Origin: CAYRJD01 sp965212125
Lineage (GTDB): Bacteria > Actinomycetota > Acidimicrobiia > Acidimicrobiales > Poriferisodalaceae
Assembly: GCA_965212125.1 (NCBI GenBank)
Contig: OZ243045.1
Location: 1,736,001-1,800,000, forward strand
Direction of reading: 5' to 3'
Length of the DNA: 64,000 nt
In this document: positions 11,171 through 20,409 of the stretch, one piece after another
Numbering within the stretch: position 1 is the stretch's first letter
How the letters are laid out: each line of letters opens with the position of its first letter
Made by a program: the position numbers and the translations under genes
The notes under the pieces: model-generated
Database searches by the model: none
What the model saw: only the letters and a program-made list of their open reading frames with translations
What the model was told of the DNA's origin: nothing

Positions 11171-12372
11171 CGGTCGATGTCTCCCAAGATGAAATAGAGC
11201 GAGCCCAAGATGGTGATGATGTCGGGCACGTAGGTGCCGCGCATAACCCACGGCACCACCGACACGTTGTTGAAACTTGGCGTGCGGATTTTCACTCGGA
11301 ACGGGCCTTGCCCGCCGTCGGAGATGACGTAGTAGCCCATTTCGCCCAGCGGGTTTTCGGTGGAGATGTAGGTTTCGCCGGCGGGGATGGAAATGATGCG
11401 TGGCACCTTTTCCATGATCTTGCCAGCGGGGATGTTGTCTAGCAGTTGGTCGACTATGTGGGTCGCTTCACGGGTTTCTTGCAGGCGCACCCAGTAGCGC
11501 GCAAAGGAGTCGCCGTCGGGGTGCGTCCAAACCCGCCAGTCGACCTCGTTCCAGGCGAGCCCGATGTCGGTGTCGCGCCGCAGGTCCCAGTCGATGCCGC
11601 TGGCGCGCAGGTTGGCGCCGGACATGCCGAAGCTGAGGGCGGTTTCGGCGGGGATGACGCCCACGCCGCGGCAGCGGGCTTGGAAGATTTCGTTGCCGAG
11701 CAGCAGGTCTTCCATCTCGTCGCAGAAGCCGCGCATCTTTTTCATCACGACTTGGGTTTCTTCGATCCAGCCTTGCGGCAGGTCGTCGAACAGGCCACCG
11801 ATGCGGTCGAAGTTGGGGTGGAAGCGGCCGCCGGTTACTTCTTCGATTTGGTTGAGCACTCGCTCGCGGTCGCGGAACGCAAAAAACACCGGGGTGAGTG
11901 CGCCGACTTGAACCCCCATGTCGCCGAGGAACAGCGACAGGTTGGCGATGCGGCTTAGCTCAAACAGGATCGTGCGAATCCATTGGGCGCGCGGCGGCGC
12001 CTCAACTTCTAGCAGGCGCTCGCAGGCGAGAATGAACGGCACCTCGTTGGCGAAGCTGCCGAGCCAGTCGATGCGGTTGATGAGGGTGGTGCATTGCGGG
12101 TAGGTGCGGACTTCGCAGAGTTTTTCGTAGCCGCGATGCATGTAGCCCATTAGCGGCTCGGCGCTGATTACCTGTTCGCCGTCAAGCTGGCAGGCGATGC
12201 GCAAGGTGCCGTGGGTGGCGGGGTGTTGCGGGCCGATGTTGAGCGTCATGTCGCCGGTGTCGAGTTCGACGTGGACGCGAGCCTCGGCGGCTTGGCCGGC
12301 AACGTATGCCGCTTGCGCGCTCTGGCTGACGCTGGTGTCGGCGTTTGTGTCGGATCTAGTGGCTTCGCTCAT
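11167..12372 (-). CDS. nuoD: NADH-quinone oxidoreductase subunit D, 11-subunit set (Trp at quinone Tyr position)
   Basis: 49-kDa subunit of complex I that forms the quinone site together with NuoB. 401 residues. The quinone-site histidine loop GPQHPATHG is present (His54). Aligned to human NDUFS2, Arg80 in MHRGYEK matches the arginine methylated by NDUFAF7, but Trp103 in NRIDWLGS replaces the quinone-binding tyrosine (human mature Tyr108). The spacing from Arg to this position is 23 residues in both proteins. The C-terminus GDIDR is a variant of the usual GEVDR. ATGA overlaps with nuoC upstream and nuoH downstream suggest coupled translation. Confidence 0.94.
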   Translation of the reverse strand: MSEATRSDTNADTSVSQSAQAAYVAGQAAEARVHVELDTGDMTLNIGPQHPATHGTLRIACQLDGEQVISAEPLMGYMHRGYEKLCEVRTYPQCTTLINRIDWLGSFANEVPFILACERLLEVEAPPRAQWIRTILFELSRIANLSLFLGDMGVQVGALTPVFFAFRDRERVLNQIEEVTGGRFHPNFDRIGGLFDDLPQGWIEETQVVMKKMRGFCDEMEDLLLGNEIFQARCRGVGVIPAETALSFGMSGANLRASGIDWDLRRDTDIGLAWNEVDWRVWTHPDGDSFARYWVRLQETREATHIVDQLLDNIPAGKIMEKVPRIISIPAGETYISTENPLGEMGYYVISDGGQGPFRVKIRTPSFNNVSVVPWVMRGTYVPDIITILGSLYFILGDIDR

Positions 12373-13223
12373 TCAGCGGAGTCTTCTTCGGTTTGCGAGG
12401 CTTCAAAGTCGGCCATGACTTCGGCTTCGAGCTGCTCTTGCAGGTGCTCGGGGATGTCTTCAATGTCGACAACTCCCGGCCACGGTTTTACCTGGCGTGC
12501 TAGCAGCGGGAAGTCTTTGCGGAGCGGGTGGCCTTCAAACTCGGTGGGCAGGTAGATCGGCTGCAGGTTTGGGTGGCCTTCGAAGTTGATGCCGAACATT
12601 TCGTGGGTTTCGCGCTCGTGCCAGTTCGCACCTTCAAACACGTCGTGGATTGACTCCACCGACGGGGCGTCGTCTAGCGGCAGATCGGCTTTGATGACGA
12701 GGCCAACCTTGTGTTTGCGGGAGTGAAGCTGCAACAGCATTTGGAAGCGACTGTCGCCGCCAGCGACGCGGTGCGCGATTGCGGCATCGTCTTCGGGGTC
12801 GGATTCGGCGATGACGACGGGAGCGGGGGCGTCGGGATCGTCGGGGTCGGTTTCGATATCGATGTTGGTGTCGGTGCCGGTGCCGGGCGCGTCTAGCTCG
12901 GTGTCTTCGTAGCGGCCTTCGGGGGCGTCGCTCCAATCGATGGCCGACAGAAATCCGAAATAGTTGAAGCCGGTGTCGCTGAGCCGCTGCGCGCATTGGC
13001 GCCAGTCTTTGTGGTTGATCCGCACCCAGAGGGCTTCGCCGGGCTTGATGGCGGACTCAATGATGGAGTCGCCGAGCAGTTGGGTGACCTCCGCTAGCAA
13101 CGCATCAAGCGCTTCGGCGTATGGCGGGAAGAGTTTCTTGCCGTCGGCGTCAGTGCGCCCGTTGTTGGTGGCGTCGTTGGCTGCGCCGTCGTTGGCGCCG
13201 CCTTCGCTGGCAGCGGCGTTCAT
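12369..13223 (-). CDS. nuoC: NADH-quinone oxidoreductase subunit C, 11-subunit set
   Basis: 30-kDa peripheral-arm subunit that joins the quinone module. Residues around ETHEMFGINFEGHPN and EGHPLRKDFPL near the C-terminus are the family signature. 284 residues from the ATG at 13223; an upstream start at 13424 would run through nuoB and is rejected. An acidic Asp/Glu/Pro/Thr insertion of ~45 residues (roughly 105-150) interrupts the fold, and the N-terminal ~25 residues are Asn/Ala/Asp-rich. ATGA overlaps at both ends. Confidence 0.94.
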   Translation of the reverse strand: MNAAASEGGANDGAANDATNNGRTDADGKKLFPPYAEALDALLAEVTQLLGDSIIESAIKPGEALWVRINHKDWRQCAQRLSDTGFNYFGFLSAIDWSDAPEGRYEDTELDAPGTGTDTNIDIETDPDDPDAPAPVVIAESDPEDDAAIAHRVAGGDSRFQMLLQLHSRKHKVGLVIKADLPLDDAPSVESIHDVFEGANWHERETHEMFGINFEGHPNLQPIYLPTEFEGHPLRKDFPLLARQVKPWPGVVDIEDIPEHLQEQLEAEVMADFEASQTEEDSAE

Positions 13224-13723
13224 GCTTGCACCACGATCGGTTCGCCACGCCACCGCTCGCTCATGTCTTCGGCCTGAATGCGTTCTTGCAAAAGCACGAT
13301 TCCTTCTAGCAGGGCTTCGGGGCGGGGTGGGCAGCCGGGCACGTACACGTCCACCGGGATGATCTGGTCGACGCCTTTGGTGACGGAATAGCTGTCCCAG
13401 TACGGGCCGCCGGAGTTGGCGCATGACCCCATTGAGATGACGTATTTCGGTTCGGGCATTTGCTCATACAGGCGGCGGATGACCGGCGCCATCTTGTCGG
13501 TGACCGTGCCGGAGACGACCACGAGGTCGGCTTGGCGTGGGCTGGCGGGGAACGGGATCACGCCGAGGCGCATCACGTCGTAGCGCGGCGAGCCGAAGGC
13601 GGCGCCCATTTCAATGGCGCAGCATGCCAGCCCCCACTGATACACCCACAGCGAGCGGGCGCGGCCGAAGTTAAGCAGCCATTTAAGCGGCTTGACACGT
13701 TGGATTTTGTCTACTAGCGCCAT
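13220..13723 (-). CDS. nuoB: NADH-quinone oxidoreductase subunit B, 11-subunit set
   Basis: PSST subunit that binds the terminal cluster N2 and hands electrons to quinone. The four N2 ligands are present: tandem Cys34-Cys35 in LACCAIEMG, Cys101 in GSCANSGG, and Cys131 in PGCPPRPE. 167 residues from the ATG at 13723. A longer frame to 13825 would translate the 15-bp repeats as an N-terminal extension and is rejected because the core begins normally at MALVDKIQ. The ribosome binding site is weak. Stop overlaps the nuoC start (ATGA). Confidence 0.94.
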   Translation of the reverse strand: MALVDKIQRVKPLKWLLNFGRARSLWVYQWGLACCAIEMGAAFGSPRYDVMRLGVIPFPASPRQADLVVVSGTVTDKMAPVIRRLYEQMPEPKYVISMGSCANSGGPYWDSYSVTKGVDQIIPVDVYVPGCPPRPEALLEGIVLLQERIQAEDMSERWRGEPIVVQA

Positions 13724-13730
13724 TGCTTCA

Positions 13731-13775
13731 CATCCAAGTTCGTCACATCCAAGTTCGTCACACCCAAGTCCGTCA
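13731..13775. repeat. 15-bp tandem repeat, three units, between nuoA and nuoB
   Basis: Plus-strand units CATCCAAGTTCGTCA (13731-13745, 13746-13760) are identical, and the third, CACCCAAGTCCGTCA (13761-13775), differs at two positions. The block fills the short gap between the nuoA stop (13773) and the nuoB start (13723), so it forms the untranslated leader of nuoB and is not coding for most of its length. Confidence 0.85.
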
Positions 13776-14147
13776 TACCCAGCGGAGGACGTTTTTGCGC
13801 CATGCGTAGAACAGCCCCAACGCAAGAATGAAAATAAATATGGCCATCTCGACTAGCCCGAACAATCCGTAGAACTCCAGCCGGGTTGCCCAGGGGAAAA
13901 TGAAAACTGCTTCCACGTCGAACAGCACGAACAGCACCGCAAAAACGTAGTAGCGGATTTGGCTTTGCGTCCAATCGCTGCCGACGGGGTCAACGCCGCT
14001 CTCATAGGCGATGAGTTTTTGGCGGGTGGGGCGCTGCGGTCGCAAGATGCGAGCGATGGTGAGCATGGCCCCCGCCATCAGCACCGCGGCGCCACCAAAA
14101 ATGGCAACGGTTAGATAACTGCGCAGAAAGTCTGACACGGCTGGCAA
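13773..14147 (-). CDS. nuoA: NADH-quinone oxidoreductase subunit A, 11-subunit set
   Basis: Three-helix membrane subunit, 124 residues. Conserved parts are YESGVDPVG near residue 46 (the loop at the quinone site) and VLFDVEAVFIFPW with the acidic pair in helix 2. First gene of the 11-subunit operon; the 87-bp gap to nuoN of the other operon is the only place for an internal promoter, and I saw no convincing one. Start is TTG at 14147; GTG at 14138 giving MSDFLRSYL is an equally plausible start. Confidence 0.92.
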   Translation of the reverse strand: MPAVSDFLRSYLTVAIFGGAAVLMAGAMLTIARILRPQRPTRQKLIAYESGVDPVGSDWTQSQIRYYVFAVLFVLFDVEAVFIFPWATRLEFYGLFGLVEMAIFIFILALGLFYAWRKNVLRWV

Positions 14148-14234
14148 CGCTACTCAGTTTGCGGTATCTGGGTCTAGTTTTTGGGACAAGGTTTTCTGGT
14201 GGTGGGGTCGGCGGGCAAATCGGTGGCTGAATGG

Positions 14235-15908
14235 TTAGCCGAACGGGAATGAGAAAACGGCATCGTTTGAGAATGTGATGAGGAACTGCGGGATGACTCC
14301 GGCGACGATGGTGATGCCGACGCAGCCGATGAGAACGGAGCGAACGGACAGCGGGGTGAGCGGCGCAAAGGTGGGGTCGGGCGCTGTTTCGCTTGGCTCG
14401 GTTTCGCTTGGCTCGGCGGGCGCATACATCGCAAGCACCACGCGCAGGTAGGCAAAGGCGGAGATAACCGCGGTGAGCATCGCCACGACCGCCAGCACAT
14501 AGCCCCGCTCTCCCACGGCGGCGGCGATCACCTGGAACTTGCCGATGAATCCGGAAGTGAGCGGCACGCCGGCTTGGGCGAGCAAAAACACGGTGAAGAC
14601 AAGCGCGAGCAGTCGGCGCTGGCTGGCTAGCCCGGCGTAGCGCGACAGGTCGTGACGGGAGACGGCGCTGAGCGTTGCGGTTGTAGTGGCAGCTGGACTG
14701 GCGGCGGCTTGCTCTGAGTCGCCGGGCGCGGCTTCATCGCTGGGCGCGGCACCGGCCTGCATGGCGGGCGCGGGTTCGCCCGCGGGTTCGAGCTCGGGCT
14801 CACTTCCGGCTCTCACCAGCGACAGCACGGCGAAGCTGCCGATCGTCATAAACGAATACGTGAACAAATAAAACAGTGCGGCACCGGCACCATCGGCTGA
14901 TGCGGCTTGCACGCCGACCAGCACAAACCCTGCGTGGCTGATCGACGAAAACGCCAGCATTCGCTTCACGTCGGTTTGGCGGATGGCCAGCACCGAGCCG
15001 ACCACCAGCGTCGCAAAAGCCAGTCCCGTCAGCGCTGGCGTCCAAGACACCGAGTGCTGGCTGAACGCAACGAACAGCACCCGCATCAAGGCGGCGAACC
15101 CTGCCGCCTTGGCGATCGACGCCAGGTAGCCGGTGATGGGGCTGGGCGCGCCTTGGTAAACGTCGGGCGCCCACATGTGGAACGGCACGGCGGCGATCTT
15201 GAAGGCGAAGCCGACCAACAACAAGGCAACGCCGGCAAGCAGCAGCTGTTCGTCTAGCAGCGAAAACTCTTCAAAGAAGTCCGCGATTCCGACGAGGTTG
15301 GTGGTGCCGGTGGCGCCGTAAATCAGGGCGATGCCGTACAGAAAAAACGCCGAGCTAAAAGCGCCGAGCACGAAGTATTTGATGGCCGACTCGCGGGCGT
15401 CGTTGCGGTTGACGTGCAGCGCGATCATCACGTAAAGCGCAATTGACAAGGTCTCCAAGCCGAGGAACAACACGATCAGGTCGTTGGCGGATGCCATCAC
15501 GATGGCGCCGACCGCAGAGGTCATCAGCAGGGCGGCGAGTTCGGGTGCGGCCAGGGAGTGGCGCTTGACGTAGTCGTGGGCGACTAGCGCCGTGGCGATC
15601 ACGCCGAGCGAGGTGAGCACCGTGAAGAACAGGCTGAACCCGTCAACACCGAAGGCGCCGTTGAGGGTGGAGCGGGCGCCGTCAAAGCGAACGTCAAACC
15701 AGAGCACCAGGCCGACCACGAACGTGGCCGCGCCGGCTGTCACCGTGGCGATCGTTGAGAACGCGGCGGGGATTGGCCTGCGCACGAGCGAGGTGATCAG
15801 CAGCACGACCAAGGCGACCGCAAGCAGGATGATCTGCGGGGTGAGCGCCCACCAGTCGATGGTCGGTGAGGTGAATGCGTCGGTGATGTCGGGCGCCTGG
15901 CTATTCAT
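14235..15908 (-). CDS. nuoN: NADH-quinone oxidoreductase subunit N, 14-subunit set
   Basis: Antiporter-like membrane subunit, 557 residues. It has the TM5 Glu in LGLETLSIALY, the TM7 Lys in GFAFKIAAVPFHMW, and a distal Lys in GFIGKFQVI. It is longer than the other NuoN because of a ~60-residue Ala/Glu/Pro-rich loop at about 355-415. Near the C-terminus a 15-bp unit is perfectly duplicated (EPSET twice). Final gene of the 14-subunit operon; overlaps nuoM by 8 bp. Confidence 0.95.
   Translation of the reverse strand: MNSQAPDITDAFTSPTIDWWALTPQIILLAVALVVLLITSLVRRPIPAAFSTIATVTAGAATFVVGLVLWFDVRFDGARSTLNGAFGVDGFSLFFTVLTSLGVIATALVAHDYVKRHSLAAPELAALLMTSAVGAIVMASANDLIVLFLGLETLSIALYVMIALHVNRNDARESAIKYFVLGAFSSAFFLYGIALIYGATGTTNLVGIADFFEEFSLLDEQLLLAGVALLLVGFAFKIAAVPFHMWAPDVYQGAPSPITGYLASIAKAAGFAALMRVLFVAFSQHSVSWTPALTGLAFATLVVGSVLAIRQTDVKRMLAFSSISHAGFVLVGVQAASADGAGAALFYLFTYSFMTIGSFAVLSLVRAGSEPELEPAGEPAPAMQAGAAPSDEAAPGDSEQAAASPAATTTATLSAVSRHDLSRYAGLASQRRLLALVFTVFLLAQAGVPLTSGFIGKFQVIAAAVGERGYVLAVVAMLTAVISAFAYLRVVLAMYAPAEPSETEPSETAPDPTFAPLTPLSVRSVLIGCVGITIVAGVIPQFLITFSNDAVFSFPFG
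14387..14416. repeat. Perfect 15-bp tandem duplication in nuoN
   Basis: TTTCGCTTGGCTCGG occurs twice back to back (14387-14401 and 14402-14416) with no mismatch, encoding EPSET twice on the minus strand in a loop of NuoN. Confidence 0.9.
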
Positions 15909-17508
15909 GATCGTCGCCTGACTGGTTGGCGTCGCTGTTGGCGTCGCTGGTGTTGGCGTCGCTGGCAGGCACGGCGGGCGCGCCAGGCACGGCGGCGCCG
16001 GTCGCTAGTTCGGGCGGCACGAAATCGGAATGCTCAGCGATGTGCGTGATCAGCGCTTGGGCGGCCGGCTCTATGCGGTCAAGCACCGGCTTGGGATAAA
16101 CGCCCAGCGCGACTATCGCAACCACGAACGGCACCAGCACCAGGCGCTCTTTGTATCGCAGGTCTTTCGTTTCACGGTCGGCTTGCGTTGGTTCGCCGTG
16201 GAACACGCGCTGATAGGCCCACATCAAATACACCGCCGCCAAGATGACGCCGACCGCAGCGACCACGGTCCACCAGCGGCGTGTTTCAAACGACCCGATG
16301 AGAATCATGAACTCGCCGACGAAGCCGTTCAGCCCGGGCACGCCGATCGACGCCAGCATCACCAGGGTGAACACGCCGGCGTAAATCGGTGCCGCACTTT
16401 GGATGCCGGACAGCTCGGAAATCTCACGGGTCTTGCGGCGCTCGTACAGCATTCCGACCAGCAAAAACAGGGCGCCGGTGATGATGCCGTGGTTGATCAT
16501 CTGCAGGATTGAGCCGCTCAGCGCTTGGGTGGTGAAGGCGAACAACCCCAGCACGACGAAGCCCATGTGCGCGACCGAGGAGTAGGCGACCAGGCGTTTT
16601 AGGTCGCGCTGCATGGTGGCGGTGATCGCGCCCCAGATGATGCCGACCGTGCCGATCGTTACCAGCACCGGGGCGAACCACACCGACGCTTCCGGGAATA
16701 GGAACAGCCCGAACCGCACCAGGCCGTAGGTGCCGAGCTTGAGCATGATCGCCGCCAAGATGACCGACCCGGCGGTGGGGGCTTCGGTGTGCGCGTCGGA
16801 CAGCCAGGTGTGCAGCGGGACGGTTGGGATCTTTATGAGGAAGGCGATCGCAAACGCGACGAAGCACAGGCGGGCGGTGTTGGTGGCGAGCCCTTGGGCG
16901 TTGGCGAGTTCGAGGAGGTTGAACGTGATGCCGCCCGTGTCGGTTTTTGCCAGCAGCGCCACGGCGATGATGCCGACTAGCAGGAACGCCGATCCGGCCA
17001 TCGTGTAGAGGAAGAACTTGGTGGCGGCGTAGCGGCGGTTGGCGTAGCCCCAGCCGGCGATCAGCATGTACATTGGCACCAGCACGATCTCAAACATCAC
17101 GAAGAACAAGAACAGATCCAGCGCCACGAATGCGCCGATGGAGGCCGCTTGTAAGAGCAGCATCCAGGCGGTGTAGGGCTTGGGGTCGCGGTGCGGGTCG
17201 ACGGCGATCAGCACCAGCGGGAAGATGAGGCCGGTGAGAACGACCAGCCAAAGTGAGATGCCGTCGATGCCGACGTGCCAGGAGATGCCGAGCGAGCTGA
17301 TCCACGACTGCGTGGTTTGGAACTGGAAGCCGGCGTCGGCGGTGTCGAACTGCACGGCGGCGAACACGGCTAGCGCGCCGGTGGCGGTGGCGAACAGGGT
17401 GCCGACCTGGCGGGTTAGGTCGAAGTTGCGGCGCGGCATTAGTGCCACGACGGCGGCGCCGACTGCGGGCAGCAGGATCAGCGCGTTGAGAAGCGGGAAG
17501 TCGCTCAC
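15901..17508 (-). CDS. nuoM: NADH-quinone oxidoreductase subunit M, 14-subunit set
   Basis: Antiporter-like subunit, 535 residues. Shows the TM5 Glu in MFEIVLVPMYMLI, the Lys in AFLIKIPTVPLHTWLSD, the helix segment LKLGTYGLVRF and the distal Glu in GFVGEFMILI. GTG start at 17508. The last ~35 residues are a repetitive Ser/Asp/Ala/Asn tail (SDAN units). Standard order between nuoL and nuoN. Confidence 0.95.
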   Translation of the reverse strand: MSDFPLLNALILLPAVGAAVVALMPRRNFDLTRQVGTLFATATGALAVFAAVQFDTADAGFQFQTTQSWISSLGISWHVGIDGISLWLVVLTGLIFPLVLIAVDPHRDPKPYTAWMLLLQAASIGAFVALDLFLFFVMFEIVLVPMYMLIAGWGYANRRYAATKFFLYTMAGSAFLLVGIIAVALLAKTDTGGITFNLLELANAQGLATNTARLCFVAFAIAFLIKIPTVPLHTWLSDAHTEAPTAGSVILAAIMLKLGTYGLVRFGLFLFPEASVWFAPVLVTIGTVGIIWGAITATMQRDLKRLVAYSSVAHMGFVVLGLFAFTTQALSGSILQMINHGIITGALFLLVGMLYERRKTREISELSGIQSAAPIYAGVFTLVMLASIGVPGLNGFVGEFMILIGSFETRRWWTVVAAVGVILAAVYLMWAYQRVFHGEPTQADRETKDLRYKERLVLVPFVVAIVALGVYPKPVLDRIEPAAQALITHIAEHSDFVPPELATGAAVPGAPAVPASDANTSDANSDANQSGDDHE

Positions 17509-17530
17509 GGGGCGGCGCTCAGTTCGGTGC

Positions 17531-19540
17531 TCACAGGCTGGCTCGCAGGGCTAGCCAAACGACCAGCGCGACCGCGCCGATGGCGATTGCGGCGGCGTAG
17601 TGGCGCAGGTAACCCGATTGGGCGCCGCGGATGATCTCGCCGCTGCGTGCTATCAGGCGGCCGACGCCGTTGACTGCGCCGTCTACGAAGTTGCGGTCGG
17701 CGGTGGTTGCGGCTTCGAAGCTGGCGGTGCCGACGCCGGCGACCGTGCGGCTGACTGCGTGATCGACGTACATGGCGTTGCGGAGGACGGCTGGCTCAAG
17801 GTGTTTGGTGCTGATGCGGCGTTGCAGCCAGGCGGCGACTGCGATGCCGATGCCGACCAGCGCGGCGATGATGGAGATGATCGCTAGGAGCACTTTGGTG
17901 GAGGTGCTTGAAACGAACTTGTGCGGGTGTTCAAAGATCGGCTCTAGGAAATGTTCCAGCACTAGCCAGTCGCCGACCAGGGGCAGGTTGATGACGCCAG
18001 CGATGGTGGCGGCGATGGCGAGCAGCACTAGCGGGGTGGTCATCGTGGCGGGAGATTCGTGCGGCGTGACGGCTGGGGCGGCGCTCGCTGGTTCGGGCGC
18101 GGCTTCGCTGTCGGCCGAGTCCGCGGCGGTGTTGTCCGGCTCGGCGTCGGCAGTGCTAGTGGCGTCGGCAAGTTCGGCGCCAGCGGCCACGGCAAGTTCG
18201 GCTTCGGCCGGAGTCTGATCCCAGCGCTGCTTGCCGAAAAACACCAGGAACGTCTGGCGGCTCATGTAATACGCAGTCAGCAGAGCCGTCACCGTTCCCA
18301 CCACCCACAGCAGCGGCCCGATGTTGGGCTGCTCCCAGGCGGCGAGCAAGATCTCATCTTTCGACCAGAAACCCGAGAAAGGCGGCACTCCCGCAATCGC
18401 CAGCCAGCCGACGATGAACGTGCCGGCGGTGATCGGCATGACCGCTCGCAGGGCGCCCATTTGTCGCATGTCTTGGCGGTCGCCCATCCCGTGGATGACC
18501 GAGCCCGCTCCCAAAAACAGCAGCCCCTTGAAAAAGGCGTGAGTAATAACGTGAAAGATGGCCGCCACGTAGGCGCCGGAGCCGATCGCCAAAAACATGT
18601 AGCCGAGTTGGCTGATGGTGGAGTACGCCAGCACGCGCTTGATGTCGTGCTGCGCGACCGCCGCCAGCGCGGCGAACAGAGCCGTCGCTGCGCCGATGAT
18701 GGCGATGATCAGCAGGGCGTCGTCGGTGAGCACGGCGTTGGTTCGCACCAGCAGATACACGCCGGCGGTGACCATCGTTGCGGCGTGAACCATCGCCGAC
18801 ACCGGGGTGGGGCCTTCCATTGCGTCGGGCAGCCAGACGTACAAGGGCATCTGCGCGGACTTGCCGGCGGCGGCGAGCATCAACAACAGCGCGACCGCGG
18901 TGGCGGTGGTATTGGCGAGACCGGGTGCGGCGGCGGCGATTTCGGTGTAGTTGAGCGTGCCGATTGAGGTCCACAGCAAGAACATGGCGATCATGTAGCC
19001 GAAGTCGCCGATGCGGTTGGTGACGAAGGCTTTCTTGCCGGCGGTTGCGGCGATCGAACGTTCGTGCCAAAACGAGATCAGCAGGTACGAGCAGGTGCCG
19101 ACGCCTTCCCAGCCCAAGAATGTGAGCACGAGGTTGTCGGACAGCACCAGCACCAGCATGGAAAACAAGAACAGGTTGAGGTAGACGAAAAACTTGGAGT
19201 AGCGCGGGTCGCCGTGCATGTAGCCGATGGAGTAGAGGTGGATGAGCATGCTGACGCCGGTGACGAACAGCGCCATCGTCATCGACAGGCTGTCGACTAG
19301 GAAGGCGGCGTCGATTTGCAGGGCGCCGGAGGGCACCCACTCAAACAGCGTTTGGGTGAAGGTGCGGCTGGACGTGTCGAGCAGGCCGATGAACACCACG
19401 ATGGTGACGAGGAACGAGGCCGCCGAGAATGCGGTGGCGAGCCAGCCGGCGCGGGGCTCGCCCAGGGTGCGCCCCCAAAGCAGCAGCGCGCCAAAGCCGA
19501 CCAGCGGCAAGGTAGGTATCAGCCAGACGAGTTCAATCAT
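17531..19540 (-). CDS. nuoL: NADH-quinone oxidoreductase subunit L, 14-subunit set
   Basis: Largest antiporter-like subunit, 669 residues. TM5 Glu in LGWEGVGTCSYLL, TM7 Lys in AAGKSAQMPLYVWLPDAM, TM12 Lys in GFWSKDEILLA, and a C-terminal section consistent with the lateral helix. A ~60-residue Ala/Glu/Asp/Pro insertion follows FFGKQRW at about residues 425-490, at a different place from the insertion in the other NuoL. The two loops therefore arose independently. Confidence 0.95.
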   Translation of the reverse strand: MIELVWLIPTLPLVGFGALLLWGRTLGEPRAGWLATAFSAASFLVTIVVFIGLLDTSSRTFTQTLFEWVPSGALQIDAAFLVDSLSMTMALFVTGVSMLIHLYSIGYMHGDPRYSKFFVYLNLFLFSMLVLVLSDNLVLTFLGWEGVGTCSYLLISFWHERSIAATAGKKAFVTNRIGDFGYMIAMFLLWTSIGTLNYTEIAAAAPGLANTTATAVALLLMLAAAGKSAQMPLYVWLPDAMEGPTPVSAMVHAATMVTAGVYLLVRTNAVLTDDALLIIAIIGAATALFAALAAVAQHDIKRVLAYSTISQLGYMFLAIGSGAYVAAIFHVITHAFFKGLLFLGAGSVIHGMGDRQDMRQMGALRAVMPITAGTFIVGWLAIAGVPPFSGFWSKDEILLAAWEQPNIGPLLWVVGTVTALLTAYYMSRQTFLVFFGKQRWDQTPAEAELAVAAGAELADATSTADAEPDNTAADSADSEAAPEPASAAPAVTPHESPATMTTPLVLLAIAATIAGVINLPLVGDWLVLEHFLEPIFEHPHKFVSSTSTKVLLAIISIIAALVGIGIAVAAWLQRRISTKHLEPAVLRNAMYVDHAVSRTVAGVGTASFEAATTADRNFVDGAVNGVGRLIARSGEIIRGAQSGYLRHYAAAIAIGAVALVVWLALRASL

Positions 19541-19547
19541 GGCGGGG

Positions 19548-19862
19548 TCAGTTGCGCAGGCTGGACAGGTCGTCCGCGTTTGAGTTGGCGGAGCGACGCA
19601 GCACCGCCAGCACGAGTCCGAGACCGACCACCACTTCGGCGGCGGCTACGACCAGCACGAACAACACGATGGTCTGCCCGCCGACGTCGTCTAGGCGCCG
19701 GGCGAATGCGATGAAGGTGAGGTTGACGCCGTTCAGCATTAGCTCCACGCACATCAGCAGCACTAGTGGGTTGCGCCGCAGCAGCACGCCGACGCCGCCG
19801 ATGATGAAGATCAGCGCGCCCAGCACCAGGTACCAGTTGGTGGTTACTTCTAGGCCCGCCAT
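19548..19862 (-). CDS. nuoK: NADH-quinone oxidoreductase subunit K, 14-subunit set
   Basis: Three-helix membrane subunit, 104 residues, with the two conserved glutamates in MCVELMLNGVN and AAAEVVVGLG. ATG at 19862; 7 bp before nuoL and 19 bp after nuoJ. Normal length and order. Confidence 0.95.
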   Translation of the reverse strand: MAGLEVTTNWYLVLGALIFIIGGVGVLLRRNPLVLLMCVELMLNGVNLTFIAFARRLDDVGGQTIVLFVLVVAAAEVVVGLGLVLAVLRRSANSNADDLSSLRN

Positions 19863-19881
19863 TAGTTGGCTGTCCCCGCCA

Positions 19882-20409
19882 TTATCTGGTCGCCTTGCGG
19901 GCGAGGACGACCGTGCCGACCACCGCCACCACTAGCAGCAGCGAGGTGAGCTCAAACGCATAGAGGTAGTCGGAAAACAGCGAGCGGCCGAGCGCGGAGA
20001 TGCCGGCGTATTCGCCGGATGGGGGTTGCACGCCGCTGAGCGAGCGCTGCCCGGTGGTTGGGTTTGCGACGAAGGCAATGGCGCCGGCGGCGACTGCGAG
20101 CGCGCCCACGCCGAATCCGAACGCAGCCCAACGCTGGAAGCGCAGCGAGCCGAGGTGCAGCGAGGTGCTGCGGTCGACGCCGAGCAGCATGATGACGAAC
20201 AGAAACAGGACCACGACCGCGCCGGCGTAGACGATTACTTGGACGGCTGCTAGGAAGTGGGCGTCTTGGGCGACGAACAGCACCGCTACCGCAAACAGCG
20301 TCATCACCAGCATTAGCGCGCTGTGGACGGCGTTGCGCGACAGCACCACGCCTAGCGCGCCGGCCAGTGCGGCCGCGGCGGCGATTACGAAAACGATGAG
20401 GTCGATCAT
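19882..20409 (-). CDS. nuoJ: NADH-quinone oxidoreductase subunit J, 14-subunit set
   Basis: Five-helix membrane subunit, 175 residues. The TM3 segment reads QVIVYAGAVVVLFLF near residues 60-75. The loop between the last helices is Gly/Ser/Pro-rich. Starts at an ATGA overlap with the nuoI stop. Confidence 0.93.
   Translation of the reverse strand: MIDLIVFVIAAAAALAGALGVVLSRNAVHSALMLVMTLFAVAVLFVAQDAHFLAAVQVIVYAGAVVVLFLFVIMLLGVDRSTSLHLGSLRFQRWAAFGFGVGALAVAAGAIAFVANPTTGQRSLSGVQPPSGEYAGISALGRSLFSDYLYAFELTSLLLVVAVVGTVVLARKATR

Noticed and set aside
11167..12372. NuoD of the 11-subunit set as a NiFe hydrogenase large subunit
   Set aside because: The CxxC pairs that bind NiFe are absent, and the quinone-site His loop GPQHPATHG and full membrane arm fit complex I.
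13731..13775. CRISPR-like array
   Set aside because: The repeats are directly adjacent with no spacers and have only three units; no cas genes are present.
18059..18967. 302-codon frame antisense to nuoL
   Set aside because: It lies wholly inside a clear nuoL; Arg/Gly/His-rich composition is typical of shadow frames in GC-rich DNA.
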